Source: Micropterus salmoides
Taxonomy: Eukaryota; Chordata; Actinopteri; Centrarchiformes; Centrarchidae
DNA length: 64,000 nt
Direction of reading: 5' to 3'
Assembly (NCBI RefSeq): GCF_014851395.1
Contig: NW_024041150.1
Span: 38,265,585 to 38,329,584 of the forward strand
Below the pieces are notes generated by a model. That model searched no databases, had not been told where the DNA came from, and saw only the letters and a list, made by a program, of their open reading frames with translations. Positions 34,401 through 46,983 of the stretch are shown in pieces (the stretch's first letter is position 1; every line of letters starts with the position of its first letter). The position numbers and the translations under genes were made by a program.

Positions 34401-37400
34401 AATGTTTCTTAGCACCACTGACTTAAACAAAAAAATAAAGCGACTTTTCATCTAACGACACTGTTTTGCAGCTGCATTTGTAAGTTCAGTGATTCTTCAG
34501 TGATTCAGTGATTTCAGTGATTTTACAAAACACAAAAGTTGCCTTACACCAGCCTCTGCTGCCGAGTGGATGCTTCACTGGCATTAGCAGCCGCAGTTTC
34601 TTTCTACAGGCTAAGTTTCACGTTGCTGTGCTGCTTTAGCAGATCCTACTCTGAAATGACAGTTTATTATTGAGTCAACAAAAATTTAAAAGCAATGCGA
34701 TATCCACGTTGATTGCAGTGGTTGACCACAGTCTTCTGACCGGCTACCAAAGCGGTTTTGCCCGCTGACTGCGTGTGCGTCCAGTAGTGTTTGTATACTG
34801 TATGTACTGTAAGTGTATACTCTATGTACAATCATGCACATACACAACAGCCATGTGTTTGATAAGCCTACTATATTAAGATACAATTATAAGATATGAT
34901 TATGTGAAATGTGAAAGAAAAGGCCTTCAAAGAAAAATAGAGGAGACACAAAATTCCAGCTATTTCATATAATGAACATCTTTTTGAACAGGCAAGGCTT
35001 GGATAGGCCTCTATAACTACACCTGGAGATGGTCCCTGAATGACAGCAGCTTGTACGGTGAAGGAGAGGCAGCGTTCACAAACTGGTTTCCAGGACATCC
35101 CTATAATCTTAATGGACAACAGAACTGTGTGGTGTTTGTAAACTATTACTTTTACTATCGAAATCGCAATACTGGAAAGTGGTTTGACGACTATTGCAGC
35201 AACAGCCGACCCTTTGTGTGCTACACCGGTGAGTTTTCTTATAGCGTGAGAATTAACAAAGGGCTAAATAGATCTTCTACATGGCACATTGTTAATAACT
35301 TCTGTTTATCAATGTATTTTAAGGTACGGTCAATGGCACATCATCCTATGTAAAGATCGACACACCTTTGAATTGGACCGAAGCTCAGAGATTCTGCAGG
35401 CAGAATTATGCTGATCTAGCGAGGTACAGTGTGAACTAATGAAGGCACCAACACATACAATTACTATATATGTCAGACGTTGAATGTCTTTGGAGCAACC
35501 AGGGGTAAAGTGTCTCAGTGGGAATCGAACCCAGGTCTCCCACACCAAGTCAAGTTAAGTCATTTTATTTATATAGCTTTCAAAACCAGGGCTACAAGGT
35601 GCTTTACAGGGGTGGAGATAGCACAAGAAAAACAAATCTATGAAAACAAAATCTGGTACAGAGGATAAAAGAAGCATTAAAAGAGCAGACAACTGCTCAA
35701 TAAAAAAATTAAATAATAAAAACAAAACTATTCCAAGGCAAATTAAATCAAAACTTGCGAAACTAGTGAGCATGATAACTCACCAAAGGCATGTGTCTTA
35801 TTCAATAATAATAATAATACATTTTAATTATAGGTACCTTTCTGAACACTCAAGGTCACCTCACAAAACATAATAAAACAGTACAGCAATAATCGATAAA
35901 ATTAACAACTAAAATTACAGTGAATAACATGAAATAGTACACAAAATCAGGGTACAAAACAACTGTAAACAAAGATTGAGAAAGAGTGATCACGTGGGAT
36001 ATGCCACTTTAAAAAGATGTGTTTTCAGACGGGATTTAAAAATGGAAAGTGAGTCAATGTTGCGGATGTCTGGTGGTAGAGAGTTCCAGAGATGAGGGGC
36101 AGAGCGGCTGAAGGCTCTGAACCCCATGGTGGTCAAACGAGCAGGAGGTACAGTGAGGTGAATAGAAGAAGAGTACGGTGATAAGAGTACGGGTAGGTTT
36201 GTTAATATGAAGGAGGTTAGTGAGGTACAGAGGAGCGAGGTTATGAATGGCCTTGAAGGTCAGGAGCAGAGTTTTGAAATCAATATGGTATTTAACTGGG
36301 AGCCAATGAAGCTGCTGAAGGTAATATGATTAATAGAAGGACTTCTGGTGATGATGCGGGCAGCAGAGTTCTGAACAAGTTGAAGTTTATGTATGGATTT
36401 GAGAGGAAGACCAACAAGAAGAGTATTACAATAATCAATGCAGGATGTGGCCAGTGTGTGAACGAGAATGGCTGTACTAGTGCGTGAGAGAGACGGTCGG
36501 AGCTGATTAATGTTACATAAATGGAACTATGCAGACCAAATGATATTATTAATGTGAGCTTGAAATTAAAGTGTGCTGTCGAGGATCACACCCAGACTCT
36601 TGACCTGAGGGGAGGGGGAAACTCTGGAGATGTCAATGGTAAGAGAAAAACTGTCAGATTTAGTCAAAGTGGATTTGGTGCCAATATTGACAACCTCAGT
36701 TTTGTCACTGTTAAGTTTGAGGAAGTTGCAAGAGAACCAGGATTTGATTTCCGTTAGGCAATCAGAGAGGGAGGTGGTTGGGAGAGATGTGGTAGGTTTG
36801 GTGAACAGGTAGAGGTGGGTGTCATCCGCATAGCAGTGGAAATGAATGTTAAATTTATGAAAGATATGGCCAAGAGGAAGCAGATAGATGATGAACAGAA
36901 GGGGCTCCAGGGACACCAGTAGTGACAGGGAATAGCTCTGATTTGAAATGTTTGAGTTGAATGAACTGAGTTCATGAACTGAGTGATCCACTGCGTTAAC
37001 GCCGTTCCAAATGGATTGGAAAATCTGTCTGTTGCATTTGACCATTTTGGTCATTTGAATCCTTCCCTTCCTGTGTCTGTTCATTTCTTATTTTTAATTG
37101 CTTTAGTTATACTTAAGTGATCTATTTTTCATCTTTAGTTTTATGACTGTACAGCACTTGAGCTGATTAGTATGATGTTGATGATGATGATCATCATCAT
37201 TGTGATGATTACAAGCAGGATAATTGATAGAAGTAGAGTACGGATAGAAAACCTCAATTGGAAGGTGATTATGTTGCACTGATTTTAAGATGTTGATTAA
37301 CAGTTACGTTGTCCAGGTGGCTCAACATGTTACCAAATCCTTAAATAATCACATATGGTACAATATTAAATTTCCCAACAATTACTAACAATGCACGGCA

Positions 37401-40400
37401 GTGTGTAATTTGTTTTGTCATGTGTTTTATCTCTTCAGTTACAGTTATACTCAACCTTCTCTTGATGTGTATGTGTTACTGTTTCTCTTGCAGTATACGA
37501 AATCAAGCAGAAAATGACCTCGTCACAAACCTGACAATTGGGGAGAATGTGTGGATTGGTCTGCACTGGGAGCAACTGTGGTCTGACGGGAGCACCTCTC
37601 TGTTTCAAAACTGGGCCAGTGGGTCACCAGTCAGCACAGAGCAGTGTGTCACCACAGAGTTCAGTAACTCAAGACAGTGGTCAGATGCTAACTGCTCCCT
37701 CACTCTCCCATTCATCTGTTACACAACAAGTAATGCATTTTATCTCTTCTCACATAAGGCAGTTTATGTTATAACGGAAGCCCTAAACGGCCATTGATTC
37801 AAATATATTTATTACTCCGGTTTCCAATCTTGAGATAATTATCCTGTTATCACGGGAAAACGGAATTTAAAAAAAGTTGTAAGTGGCACATTATTTGAAA
37901 TCACATTCCTAAAGAAATGACTTTCTTGTCTGTGAAGATGTTCCAAATAAAAGAAATAAAAGTCTGGTACTGAAATGAATATATCAGAACAAGAAAAACA
38001 CAACTTTTTCTTTAGAAAAAACATGAACCTATAGCTACTATAAAGTAGATTGTTCATACTGAAATGTTTTTTTATCAGTATGATAATGTTTAAAGTGAGA
38101 AATGAAGTAGATTGAACGTATTCTACGATAGTAAATAAAAGAACTGATTTACAAGTGGTTGTGGTGGATCGTCATTTGGAACAACAATTATGGCGAGAAG
38201 GAAGTAGAGAAGTACATTAAATGTGTTGCATCAAACAGCTGATGGATTAAAAGAATCTTGTTAGATGTGTTAAATGTGCTGGTTCTTTACTTTAATTCAA
38301 GTACTGCATTGGCCAACACATTAAACTCCTTTATTTACGCATAGTCATCCAAATTCAAATCCAATAAATATTGAATTCTTTATTTATTGTTCACAACATC
38401 TCTTGTCAAACACACATTGTGATGTGGTTAGATATGAAATGTGAGTCAAACATTTTTGCTAAAACATAAATAAATCTTAAGTCTTAAATAATCTCTCACA
38501 GCCTCCGTTTTGTTTTCTTAACAATGGGAAACAAAATGGAGCAACCTTAACAGTCAGATGAATCATTTTTGACGCAAAGTAGTTTGTTGATAAGTAAATT
38601 CACTTCTCTTCTTCTGTGTCAGCTCCTCCAAAAACAGAAGACTTCAGATCTATTGGACAAGATGAGACCAGCATCACTCTGCAGTGGAATAAAGTGAACA
38701 ACAGCTTCAGCTTTATTCTCCAGTTTAACGGTGCAGAGATCAACATCCCTGCAGCAAATGGAGATGGACCAGTAACTCACACAGTCTCATCTCTCACTGC
38801 TGCAACTAAATACACGTTCACTCTCTTCTCTGTGTTTGAGAACGTCAGAAGCAGTGGTGTAAACGTTACTGCAGTTACCGGTAATATATGTCACTTTCTA
38901 TGCTTTGTATCTGCTTAGCTATCCATCATCCAGTGTAAAACTAAGGTATGTTCACACTGAAAGCGAAGATAATATTCGCCTCACTTTATTCGAGAGTTTG
39001 ACCGCTGGACATTTTGAGTGTTCACACACAACATAAGCAAATAAACACAACCCACTACAGCTATATGAACCCTAAGTAAACATTTTGCTGTGATTTTATT
39101 GCAATAAAGGGATCAAACTGATGCTGAGATAACTACAATATGATGCAGATTTGTTAAACATATGAATTCATGCTTTGTCAGGTCTGTCAGCAGGACAGCA
39201 GCTTTTAAAATGTTTGTTTTCAGAATGGAGTTCGGTCAGGGCTATGCTATGCTAACTTGGTCACCGTAAAGTACAACAATAGCTGGAATAAAGTTACAGA
39301 CACACATTGTCTGAGCTCACCAGGTAGTTCAACTTCCTCGCTTTCTTTTCTCCCAGCAATGTCAAGCTTTGTCCGGCTTATATATAAATATGAAGTAGTG
39401 GTCCAACAGAGCTCTGGGTGCCATCCGACGCTAACAACCACAGTGGAACCGGATGCGTATGTATAAACGCGCTCAACTCACTTCCCTGTAGCTGGCTGGT
39501 TCAATCAACCCCTCGACTCTGCGTTGTGAATGTGAAATTCTGAGTACGAGGCGTTTATCTCTCAATGCAGTCGTTTATTATCTGGAAAGGAACAGAATAT
39601 GTACTGGTCAGTCATACAGTTGGCTCACTTCAGGCAGCTCACACACAGCACACTACAAAAGAACGGCAAGTTGTTTTAGCACTGATGCCAGCTAGTTTAG
39701 AAGATGCATTTTGTCGTTACTTAAACACTTTAGCGCTTTAAAAGTACAACAACCCACTCATAACTTGTCTTATCAACCTTTCCATAAGTTACAGTGCGCA
39801 TGTGTTCATGTAGTTCATATTAACAGGCATAATACACAATATTTGTACACAATGCTGCGTTTAGCAACTCACCTTGCGCACGTCTCTCGTGAACTAACAA
39901 CATTACAGGCGCATTAGTAGTATTTACCTACTATGTCTGAGAGAGGGCGCCCTGGTGCCAATAAATCCCCACAGATACATGGATAATAAATGAATAACTT
40001 AGAGCAAGTGGAATAATATATTACATAAACTCTGTTATACACGGAAGCTAGCTGCTGAGCAGCGCTAGTGAAAATGAATCAAGTTGTAATCCCAAAAACT
40101 AAAGTAAAAAGTTAATTTAATAAAAGCAGCAACTGGGGCAGCTGGGGCTCAGAAGGTAGAGCGGGTTGGCCGTTAATCGGAAGGTTGGCTCTTCAATCCC
40201 CGGCTCCCCCAGGCTGCATGTCAAAGTGTCCTTGGGCAATATACTGAACCCCGAATTGGCGGAATACACACAGTGTATGAATGTGTGTGAATAGTAAATG
40301 CAGATGTAGGCTAAAAGCGCTTTGAGTGGTCGAAAAGACATGAAAGGCGCTATACAAATACAGAGCATTTACATCTGAGCTCCTCCCGTGACTAAACGGC

Positions 40401-42220
40401 GTAGTTGTCAGAGCAAAACCCAGACCGACTACGGGTGTTTATTTGTCCAAAAGCTGCAGCGCTGCTCCCCATACACTTCCCTGTTCTTTAGTAGCTCTCC
40501 GTCGGCCAGCAGATTTAAAATCGCCCGCTCTGCCTGGCCCTCTCCACACAACACTCTGAAGCCGCCGGAGACATTTGGACAATCTCACCGCTGAGAGGCT
40601 TTTGCAACATCGCGTCAAGCGAATTTGAAGTTGAAAAATTTGAACTTGTATTTTTACTTTGTATGTAATCAAGCCGCCCAAAACGATCATGATCCAGAAA
40701 AAAAAACATCCTTAGTAGCACAAGCAAGTGTATTACTTGCTCTGTCCCTAACAGACAGCAACAGAAACAAAATGAACTATGTTTCACTGTCAGTGGAAAC
40801 ATTGTCACTTTTACTTACAGCAGTTTCTTATACATTTTTCACTGCTCTTTTTTTCTCAGCTCCTCCAGATGCAGAAAACTTCAGAGCAACTGCACAAGAA
40901 GGGACCAGCATCACTCTGCAGTGGAATAAAGTGAACAACAGCTTCAGCTTTATTCTCCAGGTTAACGGTGCAGAGATCGACATCCCTGCACCAGATGGAC
41001 ATGGACCAGTAACTTACACTGTGTCATCGCTCACTGCTGAAACTACATACACGTTCACTCTCTTCTCTGTGTTTGAGGATGTCAGAAGCAGTGGAGTAAC
41101 CATAACTGCAGTCACAAGTAAGATGTTTGACTTTCATTAATGTGTATTTAACCAGGCATGACATTTTCATCTTCCAACTGATGAAACTACTGGACAGCTA
41201 TTAGCACTTAGCAGTAGTGGTAGCTAAATGACTAAATGTAATAACTTTAGCTCATTATTCCATGTCATTTTTACTTGTTTTGCTTTTTGTATAAATCAAA
41301 AATGTGTTTCAATTTTGGTTATGATATATCATACAACTGAAGTTTGTCTTTGACTTTCAAAAGACATTAACAAATTATCATCTCACCTGAAAATATTATT
41401 TTTTTTCCATGTAAACAAACCCCATCTTTCCAAAACCTCTGACTCTGCGTTCTACAACAAAAGAGCCTTGTAAGTATATGCATCTGTTTCATTCATTACA
41501 TGGTCTGATCCTTTGCCTTGAGTGTCCAACTCATAAGCGTATTTTCATCAGCGTGGTTGTAAAGTTTTTTTTGTCTCTTCTTTGTTTTTTATTATTTACT
41601 GTGTTTACTTCAACTGTTGCTCAAACAGAAACTGTTTATCCTGTTCAAATAAAACCAGGGAATAAATTAATTAAACAAATTTACAATTTTATAAATACAC
41701 AAACAACTATAATTTCACAAATGTTAATATTATTGTGTACAGAAATAAAATGTGAGACTTTTTTTGATGTTTGTTTCATAAAGTTTTTTTTGTTACATAT
41801 GTAAACACAATAACTAAAAGCATAAACGGATTCAAAGACAGTATTTATGGTTGTTATTTTTCAAATGATTTTGAAAATTGATCTTTATTAAAGGAATCAA
41901 TTATCACGTGTATTATTTCATGTAACTTAGTGTGGATTTATGTCAACAGATTATGTTCTTGCCATGAACATAAACTTAGAGGCATCTACTCTGCTGTCAG
42001 ACTCGGACTTGCTGAGTTTGTTGGAGGAGGTAAGACATTATATTCGCTGTCATGACTTGTTTTTTATTCACTTTCAAATCAAATAATCTACTAATTATTT
42101 TGTTCATTATTAAAAATTTTTCTGTGTGTGTTTTTTTTTTTAATAAAGGTCTTCAGACGATTCAGTTTGTCGCCACAGTTGTCCTTCAAAGTGTTGAGAC
42201 GTGCGATCAGAACAAGATGA
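31464..42220 (+). CDS. secreted protein with two C-type lectin and two fibronectin III domains
   Basis: Nine exons: 31464-31497 (signal M-D-Y-G-L-I-L-L-V-L-T); 32416-32586 and 34992-35228 (CTLD1); 35324-35423 and 37494-37729 (CTLD2); 38623-38880 (FN3-1); 40860-41117 (FN3-2); 41950-42029 and 42149-42220 (C-terminus, stop TGA). They sum to 1446 nt, 481 aa, with all phases compatible. CTLD1 shows N-W-T-E-A-Q-S-F-C-R, A-W-I-G-L-Y and P-F-V-C-Y; CTLD2 shows N-W-T-E-A-Q-R-F-C-R, V-W-I-G-L-H and P-F-I-C-Y. The calcium/sugar motifs EPN or QPD and WND are not intact (W-F-D-D, W-S-D-A), so calcium-dependent sugar binding is doubtful. The FN3 units are near-duplicates of 86 residues (S-I-T-L-Q-W-N-K-V-N-N-S-F-S-F-I-L-Q). 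No TM follows; the C-terminus is Arg-rich. Intron 2 uses a GC donor. Closest to fish mannose-receptor-like CTLD proteins. Confidence 0.88.
32587..32592 (+). promoter_or_regulatory. GC-AG splice donor of lectin gene intron 2
   Basis: The exon ends T-A-C-A-C-A-G and the intron starts GCAAGT. Only this donor keeps phase 1 with the acceptor at 34991 and rebuilds the conserved T-G-K-A-W-I-G-L. The nearest GT (32591) would throw CTLD1 out of frame. Confidence 0.75.
32780..33722. mobile_element. IS630/Tc-mar-like DNA element, internally deleted
   Basis: Inverted termini: ACAGTTTTTCTCCATTGCTTAA at the left, and at the right the complement of ACAGTTTTTCTCGATTGCTAAA. An ATG near 33080 starts M-D-P-E-K-S-E-G-R-G followed by an Arg/Gly-rich purine tract, resembling the N-terminus of fish transposases of this group, but stops follow. 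Flanking sequence (GTAATGAGTTAAAAGTAACTC before, GTTACTTGATACGTTACT after) looks like an older element split by this insertion. It lies in lectin gene intron 2. Confidence 0.6.
35480..35555 (-). mobile_element. tRNA-SINE fragment
   Basis: GGAGCAACCAGGGGTAAAGTG and GGGAATCGAACCCAGGTCTCC match the longer inverted SINE at 52.8 kb. It lies in lectin gene intron 4. Confidence 0.55.
35556..37084 (-). mobile_element. L2-type LINE fragment with reverse transcriptase core
   Basis: The minus-strand frame 37084-36566 encodes P-L-L-F-I-I-Y-L-L-P-L-G, H-C-Y-A-D-D-T-H-L-Y (catalytic YADD) and N-S-D-K-T-E-V, typical of fish L2-like RT. The downstream part (36560 to 35556) carries the 3' region, ending near TTTTATTTATATAGC. 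It is truncated and lacks the endonuclease. It sits in lectin gene intron 4, antisense to the gene. Confidence 0.8.
40128..40375 (+). mobile_element. tRNA-derived SINE
   Basis: GGGGCAGCTGGGGCTCAGAAGG, AGAGCGGG, a B-box-like GGCTCTTCAATCCCC, then GTGTCCTTGGGCAATATACTGAACCCC, ending CGCTTTGAGTGGTCGAAAAGAC and GCGCTATACAAATAC. Same family as the copy at 27985. It lies between the two FN3 exons. Confidence 0.85.
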
Positions 42221-42230
42221 AATGCAGGAG

Positions 42231-42601
42231 AATAAATACGCAATACAAACTCTTTTTATTCAAGTTATTTAGACTTCACACTTTGAAATGGTTTCCTTGA
42301 AGCGAATCAAAAAAACTAATGAGAGGAATGACATTTTATCACATTCCCCTGAAATGTAATTTGTCCTAATTATTCTGTTTTGTATTTACATATACTAGTA
42401 CTAGTACTCTACTGTTCTGAGGATAATTTGCTGTATGTATTGTTATTATAGCTTAAAGATTCCTTCCAGAGATGTTTTAAGACAAAGTATTCTTTCAATA
42501 ATAGATAGAAATAATAGATGTGTAAATTTCTGATACGTTTTCCCAACAAATACTGTTCAATGAAATTGTTAAAAATCAGTTCCTTCTCTCACATGAATAA
42601 A
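42231..42601 (+). terminator. 3' UTR polyadenylation signals of the lectin/FN3 gene
   Basis: AATAAA occurs at 42231-42236, 11 bp after the stop codon, and again at 42596-42601. The second is the likelier main signal because the first would leave almost no 3' UTR. Confidence 0.45.
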
Positions 42602-42898
42602 ATCCAGAATCTGTGAAAATGCAGATGTTTTTTATTTGGGAAGTTTAACTGCTGGACAGAAGAAGTCTCCTGCATATTGGACCTGAATTGGTTTATGCAC
42701 TAGTTGTGAACTTAATGATATATTAGTGATATAAAATCATGCTGACACCTCAACATGTTAAACTCAGATAGGAGGCGAGTACGGACACTCTGCTTCTTCT
42801 TCTGCACAGTGAAGCTCAAACATTCAGGTAAACAATGTATTTAAACAATGTATGCCATCCAATTTTCACTATCCAAAGCCTTCAGGAAAATTTAAAGC

Positions 42899-43127
42899 AG
42901 GTCAGGAAAGCAAGGAGGTCTTCTCTGCTCTGTTTAATTCCATGGAGATAAGTCAGGCTGAGCTGGTGAAGGTGATCCAGAGGAAGCAGGCAGCAGTAGA
43001 TTAGAGGGCACAGAGGCTCATTTCAGAGCTGGAGCAGGAAATCACTGAGCTGGAGGGACGGAGAAGGAAACACTTAGTTCCGCTCAGTCAGAGAGTTGTT
43101 TTCTATCAACAGCGCTGTTAATGCTCC
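42899..43127 (+). pseudogene. TRIM (finTRIM-like) coiled-coil fragment
   Basis: One plus-strand frame reads G-Q-E-S-K-E-V-F-S-A-L-F-N-S-M-E, then V-I-Q-R-K-Q-A-A-V-D, a TAG stop (43003-43005), then R-A-Q-R-L-I-S-E-L-E-Q-E-I-T-E-L-E. This is the coiled-coil pattern of fish TRIM/finTRIM proteins. No RING, B-box or PRY-SPRY was found nearby. A nonsense codon and missing domains make it a relic. Its last 59 bp form the left arm of an inverted repeat. Confidence 0.7.
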
Positions 43128-44023
43128 ATCTTCTGTTGGAGCAGTTGAGTAAGAGATTTGATATTTTCTGGTCAGACAGGAAGAAATCCACAGTAGAAAC
43201 AGAGATGCCAAAAAGTATTTTAAAAAAGGAAATCCCAAACTGAAGAGAAGTTAGTTAGCTAGTTAGTAGATTTTATTATTTATTTGAACGATAATAACAA
43301 GTTGATCTTGTTACTACTTTTATGTAAATTTTAGACTAAGATCAGAGTCAACTATAATGGCTAGAGGGTCACCAGGACAGGCTTGAGCATCTGCCCCCCT
43401 TGATGTCCAAAGTGCCCTTCTGTCAAGGCAAAATTTCAGTATTTTGTTTGTGAAGGCCTGTCCAATCTAACTATTAGTAAAATACATGAACAATAATTTA
43501 GCCGTAAATAAAATGACTCAGCAGCAACTGTTCCCTGTAAGTTCTGTTAGCCCACAATGTTATAAAGCTAGAGTTCAGGATTCCCTACAGTCTCACGATA
43601 AGATCACAGGGGCCACGTAGATTTTGAATAATGACAATGTCCTACAAAGAGTTTACTATAACAGCTTTTCTGAATTATACTGTATAACAGAGAAGGAAAA
43701 TCATTAAGGTTTACTCAGGAGCACCTTTTACAGAAGAAACAGAATTCTTGTTTGTTTAATAACAGTTTAATATCATTTGAAGGGCCATTTGTGCCATTTA
43801 CAGCCACACCACACTGGGCACGCCCGATCTCATCTGATCTGGGAGACTAAGCTGACGCCTGGATTCTTACCCAAGAAGGAGTGCCCGGGTCCTGTGCCAT
43901 GGACTTCCAGCTCGACAAGGACCTTTCCCTAAATGTCTACACTGGAATGAGCTCCTGCAAACACGGAGCATTAACAGCGCTGTTGATAGAAAACAACTCT
44001 CTGTCTGAGCGGAACTAAGTGTT
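43069..44023. repeat. 59-bp inverted repeat with 837-bp spacer
   Basis: The arms 43069-43127 and 43965-44023 are reverse complements with a single mismatch (CAGTCAG against CAGACAG). The left arm is the end of the TRIM fragment, so the right arm is an inverted partial copy of it. A 5S-like segment lies between them. Confidence 0.9.
43795..43862 (+). pseudogene. 5S rRNA-like fragment
   Basis: TTACAGCCACACCACACTGG followed by GCACGCCCGATCTCATCTGA and TCTGGGAGACTAAGC match the first half of vertebrate 5S rRNA with scattered substitutions. The internal promoter C region and 3' half are missing. It is a truncated 5S copy or the head of a 5S-derived SINE (SINE3 type). Confidence 0.75.
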
Positions 44024-45752
44024 ACATCACACTCAGTAATGAAATACATGCATTTCATACAGGCTACATTTTAAATTCACAGATTGTTGTGTTCTATGAA
44101 AATAGCAATTCACAATGTATTAAGTTTACAGTATAAAGTTTGGGTCTACTTTTATGATGCATAAATTATTCCGTATTTATTGATGCTGTGACTGGGACAT
44201 TTAGTTTGTCTTTTTTAGTCAGACCTTGTTGGTGCAGCAAGTGCATAAATAAACCAGCTACTTTATACACACACTTTATACTCAGACAGCTACAGTTACA
44301 TTCAGAGGTTTTACTTATATTGTGCCTCTCTCATTATAACGCTGGCAAGTACAGCACCTTTAAATATGACCTCAGTAATAAACAAACAATTAAGTGAACA
44401 CTTCTGAACAATAAAACTAAACATTTAGAATAATATTTCATTAAGTATTGTGTTTGCTTACATTCAAGTTGTTGTCTGTATTGTAAATACTGTTTTCAAG
44501 TTGCTGGTCTTCCAACAGTAGATGGCAGTCCTGAACAGGCATCTTAAATAGTTTCATTCATAAATAAGAAACCTGCTGGTAGGAATAATTGTATGTTAAG
44601 ATGGATCAAAAAAGGATTGACTGGGCCTTTAGGTCTCATTTGTGATTTATTTATGTCACTGTTCAGCTCCTAATGTCTCCTCTGGGAGGATTTTTGTTAA
44701 AAAAAACAACAAAAAATGATAAACTTTCACAATTTTCAGTCAAAACCAAGAAGAGCCTTCAACATCTGTGAGTGAACATACATTTATTCACAGCTGGATT
44801 ATCCAGCATCATGCTGTCGCTTATCAAAAAATCAGGATGAGACAACACATGGAGTAAAATGTATGATTGATTGACTGATTGACTGATTGATTGATTGATT
44901 GATTGAGTGAATTAATAGAATTAGTTGATTTATCTATTTAATTATACTGAGCACATTTGTGCTAGGATGATGGACCCTTTTGATTTATCCTTTATTTTTC
45001 CCTTCAGAGACTCATCTAGCATTATTTTGATTGTTCCATCATGATTTTTGTATCGTAGGGTGTAATTAAGATTAAGAACATACATTCAGTACTCTTTCAT
45101 AAATCACTTGCTTTAAAACAGGAGTTTCAAATTCTGACACTGTGGGCTCTGACAAAATCAAAACAACTGTGCCCCCATTCTCCTCCCAAACAATCTTAAT
45201 AACAATAATAGATAATAATAAAAAATGTTTATAGTTTCATTATGACATGGCGGTTAATGCTACAAAAACTAGATTTTTTTTACGCCAGCTTCAATGTTAA
45301 CAAAATAGTTTGTGTTTTTTTTTTTTTTGTTGTAGAAACTAGCTGAGACTATAAATGCTGTTGTCCCTAATATTTACTTAAATAAACATTAAATAAAGAA
45401 ATAGATGCAGTAGAACTCAAAAAGTGCTGTAAACATAGTTTGAGGTGTAAAATCAGTAGAGTTTCCCTTTAGGATAATACTTTTTCCAGACTTTACAGTC
45501 TTTAACTTAAACCAACCAATAACTACCGAGCGAATCATATAAACCAGCCAATCATAGCAGACCACCTGCACAATAACAGGTCCACAGAGATAGAGAGATC
45601 CAGCACATCATACATAACAGAAGTCCATATCAACACAATCCTGTTGTACATTGACAAAGTGTCCTATTAATGTAGAAATATACAAACTGTGCCCTCATGA
45701 AGGAGTTTAAGTAATTTCCATATAAAAACACAACAATATAAATACACCTACT
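44024..45752. other. no gene recognised; start of Vset-A duplicon
   Basis: Contains a (GATT)n tract near 44870-44905. From about 44960 it is similar to 52555 onward (CATCTAGCATTATT, TTGTTCCATCATGA, GGGTGTAATTAA), marking the proximal end of the tandem duplication that carries Vset-A and Vset-B. Confidence 0.5.
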
Positions 45753-46642
45753 TTAAAGGGGCTATATGTAAGTTTGTCAAAGAAATTACTTATTAATAAA
45801 TGAAATTTTCATTGCCTTATTGTCAACGGGCTCAAAACTCACTTAGGAATGAAGCGCACGCCTGTTTTCTCCGTTGCTTGCATCAGCCACTATTCTGCTT
45901 TTAATGTGAGGTCTCGGGGTCGGACTCAGCTCTGTGCGCGCTCCCGAACCTCTCAGACTACACAGCAGCTAACGACATGCAGTCCACTCACACTACAGTA
46001 AAGTTACTTACTGCGGTCTAACAGTTATAAAGTGTGACACAATCTCCTTATAATATTCAGTCCAGCTCATTACTCGTTTCGTTATCATCCAATACATGTA
46101 GCTGTGCTGACATCGCTGAGCCTCCAGTGACAGATACACAGCTGGTAAAGTCAGTTACTGAAAGCAGCAGGCGAGCTCACAATGTAACACGTCGGATAAA
46201 TGCAGTAAATGTACCATGATCAGCTAATGAGCATGGATTAGTTCAACCTGCAGCTGATAAAACTAGTACTGCAACGTTGCAGTGGGACTTTACCTGAGTG
46301 AGTTTCCACCATGTTGTGTGAATCTCCCTGCCTGTCTATAGCCGCTCTCACTTTGCCTTTTTCCGGGAATACTGTGCTGAATGAAAAGTACGGAGCCGGT
46401 GTTGATCTGCGTCTGAGACGGGAGCGTTCAAGTAACAGAGCCTGAACATGTCTGAGTGAAAAGCCACAGCCTGCGTGCTGGTGCTCCTGTGTTTATTGCA
46501 GGATTTCTGTATGAAAGCGGTTGTGTTTTGGATTATGCTCGCTCATGAGTTCAAGCGAGCACGTGTGTACGAGCACACGCCTGGTTGTAATCTTAAAACC
46601 GTACTGCCAGTGGCTGCTGGAAACTCCATAATGCCCCTTTAA
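45753..46642. mobile_element. MITE with AGGGGC termini and TTAA ends
   Basis: The left end TTAAAGGGGCTATATGTAAG and right end complement TTAAAGGGGCATTATGG form short inverted termini, each bordered by TTAA as in piggyBac-type elements. The interior is GC-richer than its surroundings. No transposase frame. Class assignment is tentative. Confidence 0.5.
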
Positions 46643-46983
46643 TGTAAAGTAGTTTTTGTTCAGTCTTGCAAACTACCGGAGTCTATAAATGCAAGTGGCA
46701 CTGGTTAATGGTGTTGACTTGTCACTATAAAAATAAACATTAAATAAAAGTGTAAACAAAAAATCAGTGGAATTTCCCTTTAGGAGAATACTTTGTCTGA
46801 ACAATAGGCTACAACATTTACATCAAATATAAGAGAATTTAACTTTGTAGCTCCTGCAAAACCAGGAGCGTTTCCCAGAAACTAACTTGTGAAGTCACCT
46901 GATAAATCTCTGGATGGAATAAAAAACAGTGCAAAACCAAGTACTACTGTAGCCAGAGCTTCTTAAAAGTGTTCCAGATGTTG

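Noticed and set aside
37168..37200. GATGATGATGATCATCATCAT palindrome as a regulatory site
   Set aside because: Simple-sequence palindrome in an intron with nothing to support function.
40625..41140. FN3-2 as a single-exon 171-codon gene starting at 40625
   Set aside because: The upstream part is intronic; the acceptor at 40859 and a 258-nt length equal to FN3-1 define the exon.
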